35,628 nt of DNA from a virus, in IMG/VR virus record IMGVR_UViG_3300050821_004090, positions 1 to 35,628 of that record, one strand, 5' to 3'. Both the position numbers and the translations under genes were made by a program. The notes below the pieces were generated by a model. It saw nothing but the letters and a program-made list of their open reading frames with translations, was not told the DNA's origin and ran no database searches. Below are positions 23,101 through 30,578 of this stretch, piece by piece. The first letter of the stretch is position 1, and each line of letters starts with the position of its first letter.

Positions 23101-24531
23101 ATGGCTGATGTATTCGATGAAGTTGCGAAAGATGTACCCAAGACGGCGCCCGCACAAGCAGCGAAGCCTGAAGGGGATATTTTCGATCAGATCGCGAAAG
23201 AACAAAGTAAGCCTGGATACAAGGGTGAAACTACTTCCACGGGCATTGCTGCTCCACAGGGAACTGCGTCTGGTAGCGGTAGAAGCATTCTAAGAGGTAT
23301 CGCTGAAGGAGCGGCCAATACAACCGGCGGATTGCTCTCCACAACCGCGCGCGCTATCCATCACATTCCTGTCATCGGAGAAACATTAGCACCGGAAGTC
23401 GGCATTCGGGCCATCGAAGCCCGGACGGCGGAGCGTTCCAAACCAGCGAACACGGCGGAAGCGATCGGAAAGGGTGCTGAACAGGGCGCGGAATTCCTGA
23501 TTCCGGGCGGGGCAGAAGAAAAGATGGGTATTCTCGCAGGGAAAGCTCTGCCTGGTGCTGCGAAGCTGGCCGTTCCGATTGCGCGCGCTGCAACTTCAGC
23601 TCTGACGACTGGAGCGCTTAACAAGGTGCAGGGCGGAGACTTTGGGACTGGTGCGACAGTCGGTGGCGTCGGAGGAATTCTCGGCGAAGCTGGTAGAGCG
23701 GTTGCGCCAAAGATAGCTGAGAGCGCGATCCGCATCCCAGCCAAAGAAAAGGGATTCGATCGAGCCATCGGAGAATCGGTCCTTGAGAATACGCGCGGCA
23801 TTCGGCCCGCGACGATAGCGAAACAGGCTGGCGAGAAATCTAGAGCGCTCACAGGAACACTTGAGGCAAACGCCAAGGCTGCTACGGGACAAGCTTCGAT
23901 GACTCCAGCGATCAGTGTTATCGATGATGAGATCGCCAAAGCCACCAAACGCAATAGTGGTACTGTGATCGGCCAGCTGAACAGCCTGAAAGATCAGCTC
24001 ACGAAGCGTGTTGGAACTGGGGCACCAATCCCAGCGAATGTCAGTGCGGAAGAGATCCTTAACCTGAAGCGCGGCATAAATGATCTGATCAGCAGTTGGA
24101 CGAGCGAACAAAAAGCCGGAATCCGCCCAGTGATCAAGCGCGTTTACAGCGCCCTAGACAAAGAACTTGACCGTGTTGTGCCAGCATCGGAAGGGCTGAA
24201 TCGCCAGATTTCAAGTCTTATTCCAGCATCGAAAGCAGCAGCTAAGACCGCAAACGCACCGGGCATTATTAGATCCATCATGCGCCCTACAGGTGTTGCG
24301 ACGGCTAGAACGTTGATCGGCGCTGGGGCTGGATATAGGCACGGCGGTGCTGACGAGGCTGTACTCGGTGGACTCCTCGGGATGCTAGGACCGGAAATTG
24401 CATTTTCGCCCGAGGGACAGATGCTGGGTGCGCGATTGGCGAACAGCCGAATCCCGGTAAGCATCTTGAAAGCTGCCACACTGCAAGGGAAGAAAGCTAT
24501 CGAAACAGGGGAATCAGAAGAAAAACCGTGA
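23101..24531 (+). CDS. Ejection-like protein with FDxxAK repeats
   Basis: The 476-residue protein begins with two copies of a short motif, VFDEVAK (residues 4-10) and IFDQIAK (27-33), typical of the N-termini of phage internal and ejection proteins. The middle, about 65-215, alternates Ala/Gly-rich hydrophobic helices (GAEFLIPGGAEEKMGILAG, GATVGGVGGILGEAGRAV) that could insert in membranes. A helical region follows (IDDEIAKATKRN, ILNLKRGINDLISSWTSEQK). It is the last of the four packed genes 20755-24531. A lytic transglycosylase motif is not visible. Confidence 0.68.
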   Translation: MADVFDEVAKDVPKTAPAQAAKPEGDIFDQIAKEQSKPGYKGETTSTGIAAPQGTASGSGRSILRGIAEGAANTTGGLLSTTARAIHHIPVIGETLAPEVGIRAIEARTAERSKPANTAEAIGKGAEQGAEFLIPGGAEEKMGILAGKALPGAAKLAVPIARAATSALTTGALNKVQGGDFGTGATVGGVGGILGEAGRAVAPKIAESAIRIPAKEKGFDRAIGESVLENTRGIRPATIAKQAGEKSRALTGTLEANAKAATGQASMTPAISVIDDEIAKATKRNSGTVIGQLNSLKDQLTKRVGTGAPIPANVSAEEILNLKRGINDLISSWTSEQKAGIRPVIKRVYSALDKELDRVVPASEGLNRQISSLIPASKAAAKTANAPGIIRSIMRPTGVATARTLIGAGAGYRHGGADEAVLGGLLGMLGPEIAFSPEGQMLGARLANSRIPVSILKAATLQGKKAIETGESEEKP

Positions 24532-24652
24532 AAATTACGCAGATCCAGAACGCTTTTGATGTAAAGACGGCGGTAACGCTCCGCTCATAGTAACCCTCGC
24601 CCAGCGCGCAGAAAGCAGCGAGAAGCGCAAAACCTCCCAGCAACATCTCCAT
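24497..24652 (-). CDS. Candidate antisense small membrane protein
   Basis: On the minus strand ATG 24652 opens a 51-codon frame, ending at 24497, in an otherwise gene-free gap. The protein, starting MEMLLGGFALLAAFCALGEG, has two membrane segments (GGFALLAAFCAL and FWICVIFTVFLLIPLF) joined by a charged turn with YYERS. A GAGAG stretch precedes the start. It overlaps the 3' end of the 23101-24531 gene by 35 bases in antisense. All neighbours are on the plus strand, so it may be a chance frame; its hydrophobic pattern looks better than random. Confidence 0.38.
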   Translation of the reverse strand: MEMLLGGFALLAAFCALGEGYYERSVTAVFTSKAFWICVIFTVFLLIPLFR

Positions 24653-24697
24653 AACTCTCGCACTCTACCCCTGCCCTTCAACCTTGTCAACTCCAGA

Positions 24698-24712
24698 GTT
24701 TTATAGAGTGTC
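24698..24712 (+). promoter_or_regulatory. Late-promoter-like element, copy 8 (GroES-like gene)
   Basis: GTTTTATAGAGTGTC lies in an intergenic gap and is not followed by a start codon; a 44-base leader precedes ATG 24757. Together with copy 4 it separates the element from the start codon. Confidence 0.7.
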
Positions 24713-24756
24713 TGCCCCTGTGACTGACGGGGCGAAGCTCTGAAAGGAATCCAAGA
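24713..24756 (+). promoter_or_regulatory. Leader with hairpin and ribosome-binding site
   Basis: GCCCC (24714-24718) can pair with GGGGC (24729-24733). GAAAGGA then serves as ribosome-binding site before ATG 24757. Blocks CTGTGAC, GACGGGG, AGCTCT and TGAAA recur in the capsid leader at 10569-10676 in similar order. Confidence 0.5.
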
Positions 24757-25293
24757 ATGGCAAATGATAGTCACAGCATCCCAGGCGGCGGCGATTCACT
24801 CGCGAGAGGCGCTCCCAAGGTAACGTTCCCCGGATTATCGAAGTGCCCTCCGAACTGTGAGTGTGCGAGCTGCAGGCCGGACATGCACTTCGTAGCGCCC
24901 GAAGAAGCCGAGGCAATTCCCTCCGTTGTCGACAATTCGGCCATTTTTGCGGCCAAGAAGCCTTCAATCATCTACCGGGGCACACCCTTAAACGACCGCA
25001 TTCTGATCAAGCGGGTTGAGCGGGAATCCGGATCATCCATGCTGGTCATTCCAGACAGCGCGCGCGGAAAGTCGGACATGGGCATTGTGGTTAGTGTCTC
25101 GCCCTTCTCCCAGCTCGGACTTCTGCCCAACATGCTGATCCTCTTCGATAAATTCGCGGCAGTCGGCCAGGAGATTGAACTTGTCGACGAGCAGGGGATT
25201 TCTTCCGAGCACTTACTGGTGCAGGAGTGCGATGTTTTGCTGGTTCTCGAAGCCTACAAACCTCAGCAGGAGCAAGGGAATTGCGTTCAGTAA
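24757..25293 (+). CDS. GroES/Cpn10-like co-chaperonin with Cys-rich extension
   Basis: Residues about 75-166 of this 178-residue protein match GroES: TPLNDRILIKRVERE, then the mobile loop with a hydrophobic MLVI (95-98) followed by PDSARGKSDMGIVVSVSP, MLILFDKFA and VQECDVLLVLE. GroES uses such a loop to cap GroEL, so this is probably a phage partner for the host chaperonin, functionally like T4 gp31, which helps fold the capsid protein. Unlike the roughly 97-residue GroES, it has a 74-residue N-terminal extension with four clustered cysteines (C30, C34, C36, C39), perhaps a zinc site. It has its own promoter-like element and leader. The next gene overlaps its end. Confidence 0.85.
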   Translation: MANDSHSIPGGGDSLARGAPKVTFPGLSKCPPNCECASCRPDMHFVAPEEAEAIPSVVDNSAIFAAKKPSIIYRGTPLNDRILIKRVERESGSSMLVIPDSARGKSDMGIVVSVSPFSQLGLLPNMLILFDKFAAVGQEIELVDEQGISSEHLLVQECDVLLVLEAYKPQQEQGNCVQ

Positions 25294-28025
25294 AGCTCAT
25301 TGTTGTGCTGTTTTGCCTGAGTGTTTTTGCGTTCGGGCAGAGTGGCAACAATCAGAACAATCTGCCGTCCGGGGGGCCGATTCCGTTTGCAGGCGTCCCT
25401 TCGGGTAGTTGTTCTGCGACCCAGACCGCCGTCAATACGACCAATGGCGCACTTTACACCTGCAACGCTGGAAGCTGGCAGTTAGCCACGGGCTCAACCG
25501 CTCTCTCTGGAATTACGGGCGGCACGCAAGGCCAACCGATAACCGGAACATCTGGGGGCGGCGTTGGTTCCAGCCCGATCTTTCTCGACATTTCGAAACT
25601 CTCCGGGGCCGACTTCTGTCTCCAAACACAATCTGCACTAGGACAGACAACGACCTTGGTCTATCAAGGCGGCGGCTCAAGCGGTGCCACTGTGCCCTGC
25701 TCTGTAAATCCATTCGCTACCTTCCAAGGTGGATTGCTACAACTTCCATCGAGTCAGATTCTCGCGCAGACTTTATGGTCATGGGGAAACGGGAACGGGT
25801 TAGATATTAGCGGTACTGGTCGCGGCCCCTCGCCCGCGAGTAACACAGGCGCTCAGTACAACACCGTAATTGTCAGTTGCCACGGGCAGACCGGATGCAA
25901 CAGCAATTCCGTAGCGCCGACTGGCTACCAGAGCACCGGAAACCCGGCCGGAACCTACACCAATCAAGCTCTCTTCCAGGAAGGCAGTTATCCTGCGGTT
26001 GGATTTTTCGGTTCTCAGATTACTCACGCCGTCCTCGACAACCAGGGCACTCCCGGCCTGATGACCTTCTGGGATCTGAACGGCCAAGAACAATCCGGCA
26101 CGTCCTACATGATCTTTGAAGGCGCAGGTCCTTACATGCCGAATGTGGAGTTCGGCGGATGGGATACGACCGGGAACTATGGCGGCGGTTTCTTTATCGG
26201 CCACTACACTCCGGGGATTCAGAACGGGGTCAACCTCTGGAATTATGAAACGTCCTACCCTGGCACCAAGACGATTCAGGGCGCACAGGTCACGGCGGTA
26301 GGCGCGAGTGTAACCACTTGTTCCGTTGCGAATGCTCCCGCAGTCACCGGCAACATCAACGCAACGTGCAAAGCGATCACCGATGCAAATGGCGCGCTTC
26401 TGTTTGTGGACATCACAAATCCCGGCTACGGGTATACATCCGTCCCTGCGATCACTCTAAATGGCAGCGCGACGGCGACTGCAATTCCGGGCGGCGAAGG
26501 ATGCGGCGGCGGATTGCACGGCATCGCTGCGACCGGGATCACAGTTACTCAGCCGGAGAACGATAACCGCGATCCATCCAATCCGAATATCTTAGGCCAG
26601 GCTACCGTGACCCTCGCGGCGGCGCCCCCCTTCACCATCTACCCGAACATGACGTTTCGGCTCGATGGATTCGCGGCGGGCGCAACGCACGGAACCGTTT
26701 TCACGAATACATCGGCCTACGACGCAAATATTATTCTGACGGTCGCGGCGAACCAGCTTTCATTTACCTACCTCCAACCGACTCCTCCAGCAATGGCCTC
26801 CGCCGACTCGACCGGTGCTGGGACTATCACATTCGTCACGGTGCCGATGGTCTTCCTAAGCGGCGCAGACGCCTCGAACCGGGGTTTCGGCAACGGCACG
26901 ATCAACATCAATAATGGCTGTGGGAACGTCGGCACGAACAACATCAAAACGTATACGGGCTCCGCCGTCGCGGTCTCTGGCGGCGTTGCGACCTACACCA
27001 TCTCCTCGGACACAGGCGCGGCCAGCAATGCCCTGGCTGGTATTCCGTTCGTCGTTACCGGGTTTTCGAACGTCGGCAACAATACCGCGCAGAACACACA
27101 GACGTTCATTGCAACTGGTTCGACGGCGACCACGATCACGTTCACTGCGACTTCTCAGGCGGCGGAGACCCACGCCGGGACCCTGACAATAGCCTCCTTG
27201 GTCAACAATGGCGAAGCGCAGATCGGAACCGAGGTTTCTACAGGCCAAACGGAGCAAGTCGGGGATCACATCGAAGGAGCAGTTGTCGGAAACGGTGTCG
27301 GAGAAATGGGGCCCAGTCAGGGCTACATTAGTTTCGGCAACAATCCAGCGAACATCATCAACAGCGCGGCCCATCTCAGCGCACGCTATGGTATCCCGCT
27401 GTCCGCAGTCTTCATCAACGAATGCTCGGGCGGAAACTCTGGCGTCCAAGGCAACATGAAGCTGCTGACCGATGATGGAAACTTTAATATCCTCCATCGC
27501 GCCAACGGTCGCTGCATCCCGTTCTACGCTACCGATACCTCAAACGCTGCGGGCGGCGTCTTTACCCTGTCGAATCCGAATTCGGGCGCAGACGTCGTGA
27601 ACGGCGTTTCGGTCTATGCGGGCTCGATCGACATTTGGAAGGGAACTAGCGTTGGCAACGGCGTGAATATGTTCCACGCGGATTACTCGACCGGCGCCGT
27701 GAAACCGACGCTCTACCAGAGCCAAACAAACTGCGCGGTCAACTCTGCCTCGCCTGCGGTCTGCGGTTCTGCTCCGACCGGGGCCTTCGTCGTGCCGACC
27801 ACGACTGCTGCCTACACGGTGAATACAACGGCGGCGACGACTACAAGCCGAATCTTTCTCCAACCGCTCTCCTTCGCCTCGAACTTGCCTTCATCTCCGA
27901 CGTGTGTGACTCCGGCCGTGACTTCCGTTGTCACCGTCTCAGCCATCTCTAACGGGGTGTCCTTCTCGATCGCACTCCCGTCTACGACGGGGCAAACTTG
28001 CTGGCAATACTGGATCGTCAATTGA
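25281..28025 (+). CDS. Exported-looking long fibre/spike protein
   Basis: From TTG 25281 the protein has 914 residues and opens with a signal peptide (MRSVKLIVVLFCLSVFAFGQ). AGGAG lies at the right distance; starts further left would place it deep in the co-chaperonin gene. The rest is a Gly/Thr/Asn/Ala-rich beta protein. Two related modules occur at residues about 450-523 and 583-640, each with a G-F after a V/L-x-G/D, an F-x-N/A segment and I-x-x-T-A. The C-terminus (SISNGVSFSIALPSTTGQTC) looks like a compact beta cap. It is a likely tail fibre or adhesin; the signal peptide leaves open that it is placed on the host surface. Confidence 0.72.
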   Translation: MRSVKLIVVLFCLSVFAFGQSGNNQNNLPSGGPIPFAGVPSGSCSATQTAVNTTNGALYTCNAGSWQLATGSTALSGITGGTQGQPITGTSGGGVGSSPIFLDISKLSGADFCLQTQSALGQTTTLVYQGGGSSGATVPCSVNPFATFQGGLLQLPSSQILAQTLWSWGNGNGLDISGTGRGPSPASNTGAQYNTVIVSCHGQTGCNSNSVAPTGYQSTGNPAGTYTNQALFQEGSYPAVGFFGSQITHAVLDNQGTPGLMTFWDLNGQEQSGTSYMIFEGAGPYMPNVEFGGWDTTGNYGGGFFIGHYTPGIQNGVNLWNYETSYPGTKTIQGAQVTAVGASVTTCSVANAPAVTGNINATCKAITDANGALLFVDITNPGYGYTSVPAITLNGSATATAIPGGEGCGGGLHGIAATGITVTQPENDNRDPSNPNILGQATVTLAAAPPFTIYPNMTFRLDGFAAGATHGTVFTNTSAYDANIILTVAANQLSFTYLQPTPPAMASADSTGAGTITFVTVPMVFLSGADASNRGFGNGTININNGCGNVGTNNIKTYTGSAVAVSGGVATYTISSDTGAASNALAGIPFVVTGFSNVGNNTAQNTQTFIATGSTATTITFTATSQAAETHAGTLTIASLVNNGEAQIGTEVSTGQTEQVGDHIEGAVVGNGVGEMGPSQGYISFGNNPANIINSAAHLSARYGIPLSAVFINECSGGNSGVQGNMKLLTDDGNFNILHRANGRCIPFYATDTSNAAGGVFTLSNPNSGADVVNGVSVYAGSIDIWKGTSVGNGVNMFHADYSTGAVKPTLYQSQTNCAVNSASPAVCGSAPTGAFVVPTTTAAYTVNTTAATTTSRIFLQPLSFASNLPSSPTCVTPAVTSVVTVSAISNGVSFSIALPSTTGQTCWQYWIVN

Positions 28026-28033
28026 GGATCTCC

Positions 28034-28384
28034 ATGCGAAAAACTCTCTTTGTCTTTTTCTTGCTCACGGTCGCAGCCTTCGCCAACAATCCAGGCAAAC
28101 ACAGTGTCGCACTCTCCTGGACGGCTTCGACCACGACCGGAGTCACCTATAACCTCTATCGCGGATCAGCTGCGGGCGTCTGCAGCGGCACCCCGACACC
28201 CTACGCGACCGGCATCACTTCAACCACGTTCACGGACACCGCGAACCTCACGGACGGGCAGACGATTTATTACAACGTCTCTGCCGTGAAAGGGGGTGCT
28301 GAGAGTGCTTGCGACGGAGAGTTGCAAGTGCTGATACCTGTTTTACCTGCACCACCATCGGGTCTTAGTGGAACAGCCCAGTAA
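28034..28384 (+). CDS. Secreted fibronectin-III protein
   Basis: The 116-residue protein has a signal peptide (MRKTLFVFFLLTVAAFA) and one fibronectin type III domain, recognised by HSVALSWTAS, YNLYRGSAAG, TTFTDTANLTDG and IYYNVSAVKGGAESA. A short Pro-rich end follows. TGAGGA precedes ATG 28034, which is preferred over an upstream in-frame ATG (27998) lacking the signal pattern. The domain style is common in Acidobacteriota secreted proteins. It could decorate the fibre or the host surface. Confidence 0.8.
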   Translation: MRKTLFVFFLLTVAAFANNPGKHSVALSWTASTTTGVTYNLYRGSAAGVCSGTPTPYATGITSTTFTDTANLTDGQTIYYNVSAVKGGAESACDGELQVLIPVLPAPPSGLSGTAQ

Positions 28385-28393
28385 TGGAAACAC

Positions 28394-28603
28394 ATGGGTC
28401 ATCATTCGCTCACCTTGACCGATAAAGAATTGCTGATCACGCGCCTGGTGACAGCAGGATTGAAGAATCGGGACATTGCAAAAGCAATCGGCAACACAGA
28501 GGACACGCTGAAGAACTACTTGCGGCGGATCTTCGATAAGACGGGCATGGACACGCGGTTGCAGTTGGCTTTGTGGTATCTCGCACACCGGGAGACTTTG
28601 TAA
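28394..28603 (+). CDS. Second solo LuxR/GerE-type helix-turn-helix protein
   Basis: The 69-residue protein is a single LuxR_C domain: LTLTDKELLITRLVTAGLKN, RDIAKAIGNTEDTLKNYLRR as the helix-turn-helix, and MDTRLQLALWYLAHRE as the last helix. No sensory domain is present. It lies between the fibre genes and the lysis cluster, where a DNA-binding protein is unexpected. It could regulate lysis timing or act in host takeover. It is related in type, but not close in sequence, to 117-380. Confidence 0.8.
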   Translation: MGHHSLTLTDKELLITRLVTAGLKNRDIAKAIGNTEDTLKNYLRRIFDKTGMDTRLQLALWYLAHRETL

Positions 28604-28825
28604 ATGGGCATCTCTCTTAACGTCGCAACGCTGATCGTGCAAGCACTGGTCGCGGTCTACGTGTACGGGCGTTTAACCGAGAGAGTCAAGACGCTCGATG
28701 ACCGAACTATTGACCATGGGCGCCGCGTAACGAATGTTGAAACCGTCTTAAACGGTACAGGCGGCCACGGGGAACGTCTCACAGCTCTAGAGGCGTGGCG
28801 GATTATCGAGAGCGAGAACAAGTGA
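28604..28825 (+). CDS. Small membrane protein, lysis cluster
   Basis: The 73-residue protein has one N-terminal membrane segment (NVATLIVQALVAVYVYG) followed by a helical hydrophilic tail (RLTERVKTLDDRTIDHGRRV). This shape matches small phage holin accessories or inner spanin-like proteins. It follows the HTH gene without a gap and its stop overlaps the next start (GTGA). Confidence 0.68.
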   Translation: MGISLNVATLIVQALVAVYVYGRLTERVKTLDDRTIDHGRRVTNVETVLNGTGGHGERLTALEAWRIIESENK

Positions 28826-29040
28826 TCTGGCGACTCACTTTCGTTCTGCTGATCCTGATCATTGCGGCTCTCGCGTCGAAGAAGCCCGTCTATGAGCTTT
28901 ACTTCGCTCCGGTGTGCATCGAGGAAATTCAGCAAACAGCCGAGACCTACTGCCACGGCCCAGATAAGCAAAACCTGACTTGTCCACACCTGAAGATGAA
29001 GGTCAAAGTCGGATGCGAAAGCTTACGAGTAGTGAAATAG
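28822..29040 (+). CDS. Small membrane protein with periplasmic Cys region
   Basis: From GTG 28822, which overlaps the previous stop by four bases, the 72-residue protein has a membrane segment (LTFVLLILIIAALAS) and a tail with cysteines in CIEEIQQTAETYC, LTCPH and VGC. The earlier frame start (28795) would remove the usual coupling. With its neighbour it could form a holin/spanin-like pair, but no family is recognised. Confidence 0.65.
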   Translation: MIWRLTFVLLILIIAALASKKPVYELYFAPVCIEEIQQTAETYCHGPDKQNLTCPHLKMKVKVGCESLRVVK

Positions 29041-29625
29041 ATGGCCGACTTTAGACAAGCCGCGGACTTCGTACTCAGGAACGAAGACGAAACCCTTGAA
29101 GGAGCAGTCACCCCGGACCCTACGGACGATGATCCCCATGCGGTCGCTCGTTTTGGGGTGAATTCGGCCAGGCATCCAGAGGCAATAAGAGAAGGTTTTT
29201 ACGAGATGGGCCGCGATGCAGCACTGATGTGGGCTGAAGACTGTTTCAAGTTCAACTACTTCTCTCCCATCGGCGGTTATCACATCGTTGTGCAGGACGT
29301 GGCTAACAAGATTTGCGATTTGGCTTTCAACACGGGAATTAACCAGGCAGTCAAGATTGCCCAGCGCGCGGTGAACTCCTGCTTGCCCAATCTGATTCCG
29401 GCCCTGAGTATTGACGGCATCGCGGGTGATCGGACCATCGGAACGATCAACGCCTGCGAGCCGGAACGCCTGCTGCCCGCCATCAAGGAAAAGGCAAAAG
29501 ACTTCTACATGATGGTTGTGGCCGCAAAACCGGACAAGCGGAAGTATCTGGTCGGCTGGCTGGCCCGCGTGGACAAAGACGCAAGCTCATTTCCCCATGA
29601 CCACGTAGCTGAAGGGAGCAGTTAA
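29041..29625 (+). CDS. GH108-type endolysin with peptidoglycan-binding domain
   Basis: The 194-residue protein resembles the GH108 lysozyme family (N-acetylmuramidase). FVLRNEDETLEG carries the probable catalytic Glu (E15) and the following DPTDDD...ARFGVNSARHP matches the family's Gly/Asp-rich loop and F/Y-G-I/V segment. A PG_binding_3-like C-terminal part follows (CDLAFNTGINQAVKIAQRAV, LSIDGIAGDRTIGTINA). It cleaves cell-wall glycan at lysis; there is no signal peptide, so a holin must release it. The start is directly after the preceding stop. It is encoded in a cluster of small membrane proteins, which supports the lysis role. Confidence 0.8.
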   Translation: MADFRQAADFVLRNEDETLEGAVTPDPTDDDPHAVARFGVNSARHPEAIREGFYEMGRDAALMWAEDCFKFNYFSPIGGYHIVVQDVANKICDLAFNTGINQAVKIAQRAVNSCLPNLIPALSIDGIAGDRTIGTINACEPERLLPAIKEKAKDFYMMVVAAKPDKRKYLVGWLARVDKDASSFPHDHVAEGSS

Positions 29626-29627
29626 GG

Positions 29628-29972
29628 ATGAAGAAAGTCTTGGGGTTGACTCTATTGTTTTGCTCACTCGCTGCGTCCGCACAGGTGAAGTGCATCGGCG
29701 TGGGCTGGCTGAAGCTGTCCAACAAGCAGTCCGATACTGTCTGGTGCAAGGACGGGAACGGCAAGGTTCTATGGGCAGTCACATATGGCGCGCAGAAGAA
29801 CCAGTTCATTCTCTACAGCACTCAGATGAATTCCTTTTTCTATGTGCCCGCGCAGCCCAATCAGCGTTACATAGGCTCGGCGGTGCGGGCGAAATCGGAC
29901 GCGTGGTACAGCATGACCAGCAGCCCTTATGAGGACGATCACCAAGTGTTCATTAATTTGGAGGGGCACTGA
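29628..29972 (+). CDS. Small exported protein, unknown
   Basis: The 114-residue protein has a signal peptide (MKKVLGLTLLFCSLAASA) with cleavage probably before QVKCIG, and a beta-rich remainder (WLKLSNKQSDTVWCKDGNGK, FFYVPAQPNQRYIGSAVRAK). Two cysteines could pair. AAGG precedes the ATG. It belongs to the lysis cluster by position and may act at the cell wall or block superinfection; neither is demonstrated. Confidence 0.72.
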   Translation: MKKVLGLTLLFCSLAASAQVKCIGVGWLKLSNKQSDTVWCKDGNGKVLWAVTYGAQKNQFILYSTQMNSFFYVPAQPNQRYIGSAVRAKSDAWYSMTSSPYEDDHQVFINLEGH

Positions 29973-29974
29973 AA

Positions 29975-30202
29975 TTGAATCCGACTTGGAAAGCCTATCT
30001 TATCGGACTCGCCAACGCCGCACTTAGCGGAGCGGCAGTTACAGCGAGCGGCTTTGGACTCGGCGTACCGTGGAAAACCGTCATGCTGATGACTGGTTTT
30101 GCCGCATACAGTTCACTGGCGAAGTGGATGGCACAACATCCGCTCCCAGGAGCACTTAACGGGAATGGGCATGCCCCGGACCCTACACAGCCCAAGCCGT
30201 GA
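29975..30202 (+). CDS. Holin-like small membrane protein
   Basis: The 75-residue protein has two predicted membrane helices (AYLIGLANAALSGAAVTASGF and VMLMTGFAAYSSLAKWMA) and a hydrophilic Pro-rich tail, the size and layout of class II holins. It would form holes that let the endolysin reach the wall. The start is TTG 29975, right after the exported-protein gene. Confidence 0.6.
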   Translation: MNPTWKAYLIGLANAALSGAAVTASGFGLGVPWKTVMLMTGFAAYSSLAKWMAQHPLPGALNGNGHAPDPTQPKP

Positions 30203-30267
30203 CCAAAGTTCTTTCATGGCAGGGCGCAGGAAGTTTTGTTGAACAACCAAAAAAGGAGAATCATCAC

Positions 30268-30576
30268 ATGTTCGCAGAATTTGTAAAGATCGGCGAAGAC
30301 ATCAAGAACGGTATCGAACTGGCCGCAACCGACGCAGAGAAAGCCCTCGCCTTTCTGACGGCGCACAAAGCTGTCATTACTGGCCTAGCTAGTCTCGCTG
30401 GACCGGCCGCCGCAGCTATTACCAGTAACGCTCTGAGCCTCTACGACACAGTGGCGTCCTCAGTACAGGCGGCCGGTGTAGCAGCCTCAGCCAATGGCGT
30501 GAGCGTGCAGCTCGACCAAGCTACGCTGCAAGCAATTCTGGCTGACATCGCCGCAGTCAAGAACTTCAAGGCTTAA
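30268..30576 (+). CDS. Small Ala-rich protein, unknown
   Basis: The 102-residue protein is helical and Ala-rich, with a central hydrophobic stretch (VITGLASLAGPAAAAITSNA) that could be a membrane hairpin. ATG 30268 is preferred over an upstream in-frame start (30199) because AAGGAG lies just upstream of it. It may be a second holin or antiholin, or a structural protein; no family is recognised. Confidence 0.65.
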   Translation: MFAEFVKIGEDIKNGIELAATDAEKALAFLTAHKAVITGLASLAGPAAAAITSNALSLYDTVASSVQAAGVAASANGVSVQLDQATLQAILADIAAVKNFKA

Positions 30577-30578
30577 CC

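Noticed and set aside
24528-24590. 20-codon plus-strand frame beginning GTGA after the ejection gene
   Set aside because: Too short and without recognisable features; kept only as a possible remnant.
1113-24712. The repeated element as a ribosome-binding site or recombination site only
   Set aside because: Copies 4 and 8 lie 108 and 44 bases before a start codon that has its own ribosome-binding site, which does not fit a purely translational role; no recombinase-site symmetry is present.
26856-27497. 213-residue frame on the minus strand opposite the fibre gene
   Set aside because: It is rich in Arg, Asp and Val in a way typical of the reverse complement of a GC-rich gene and matches no family; it lies wholly inside a better gene.
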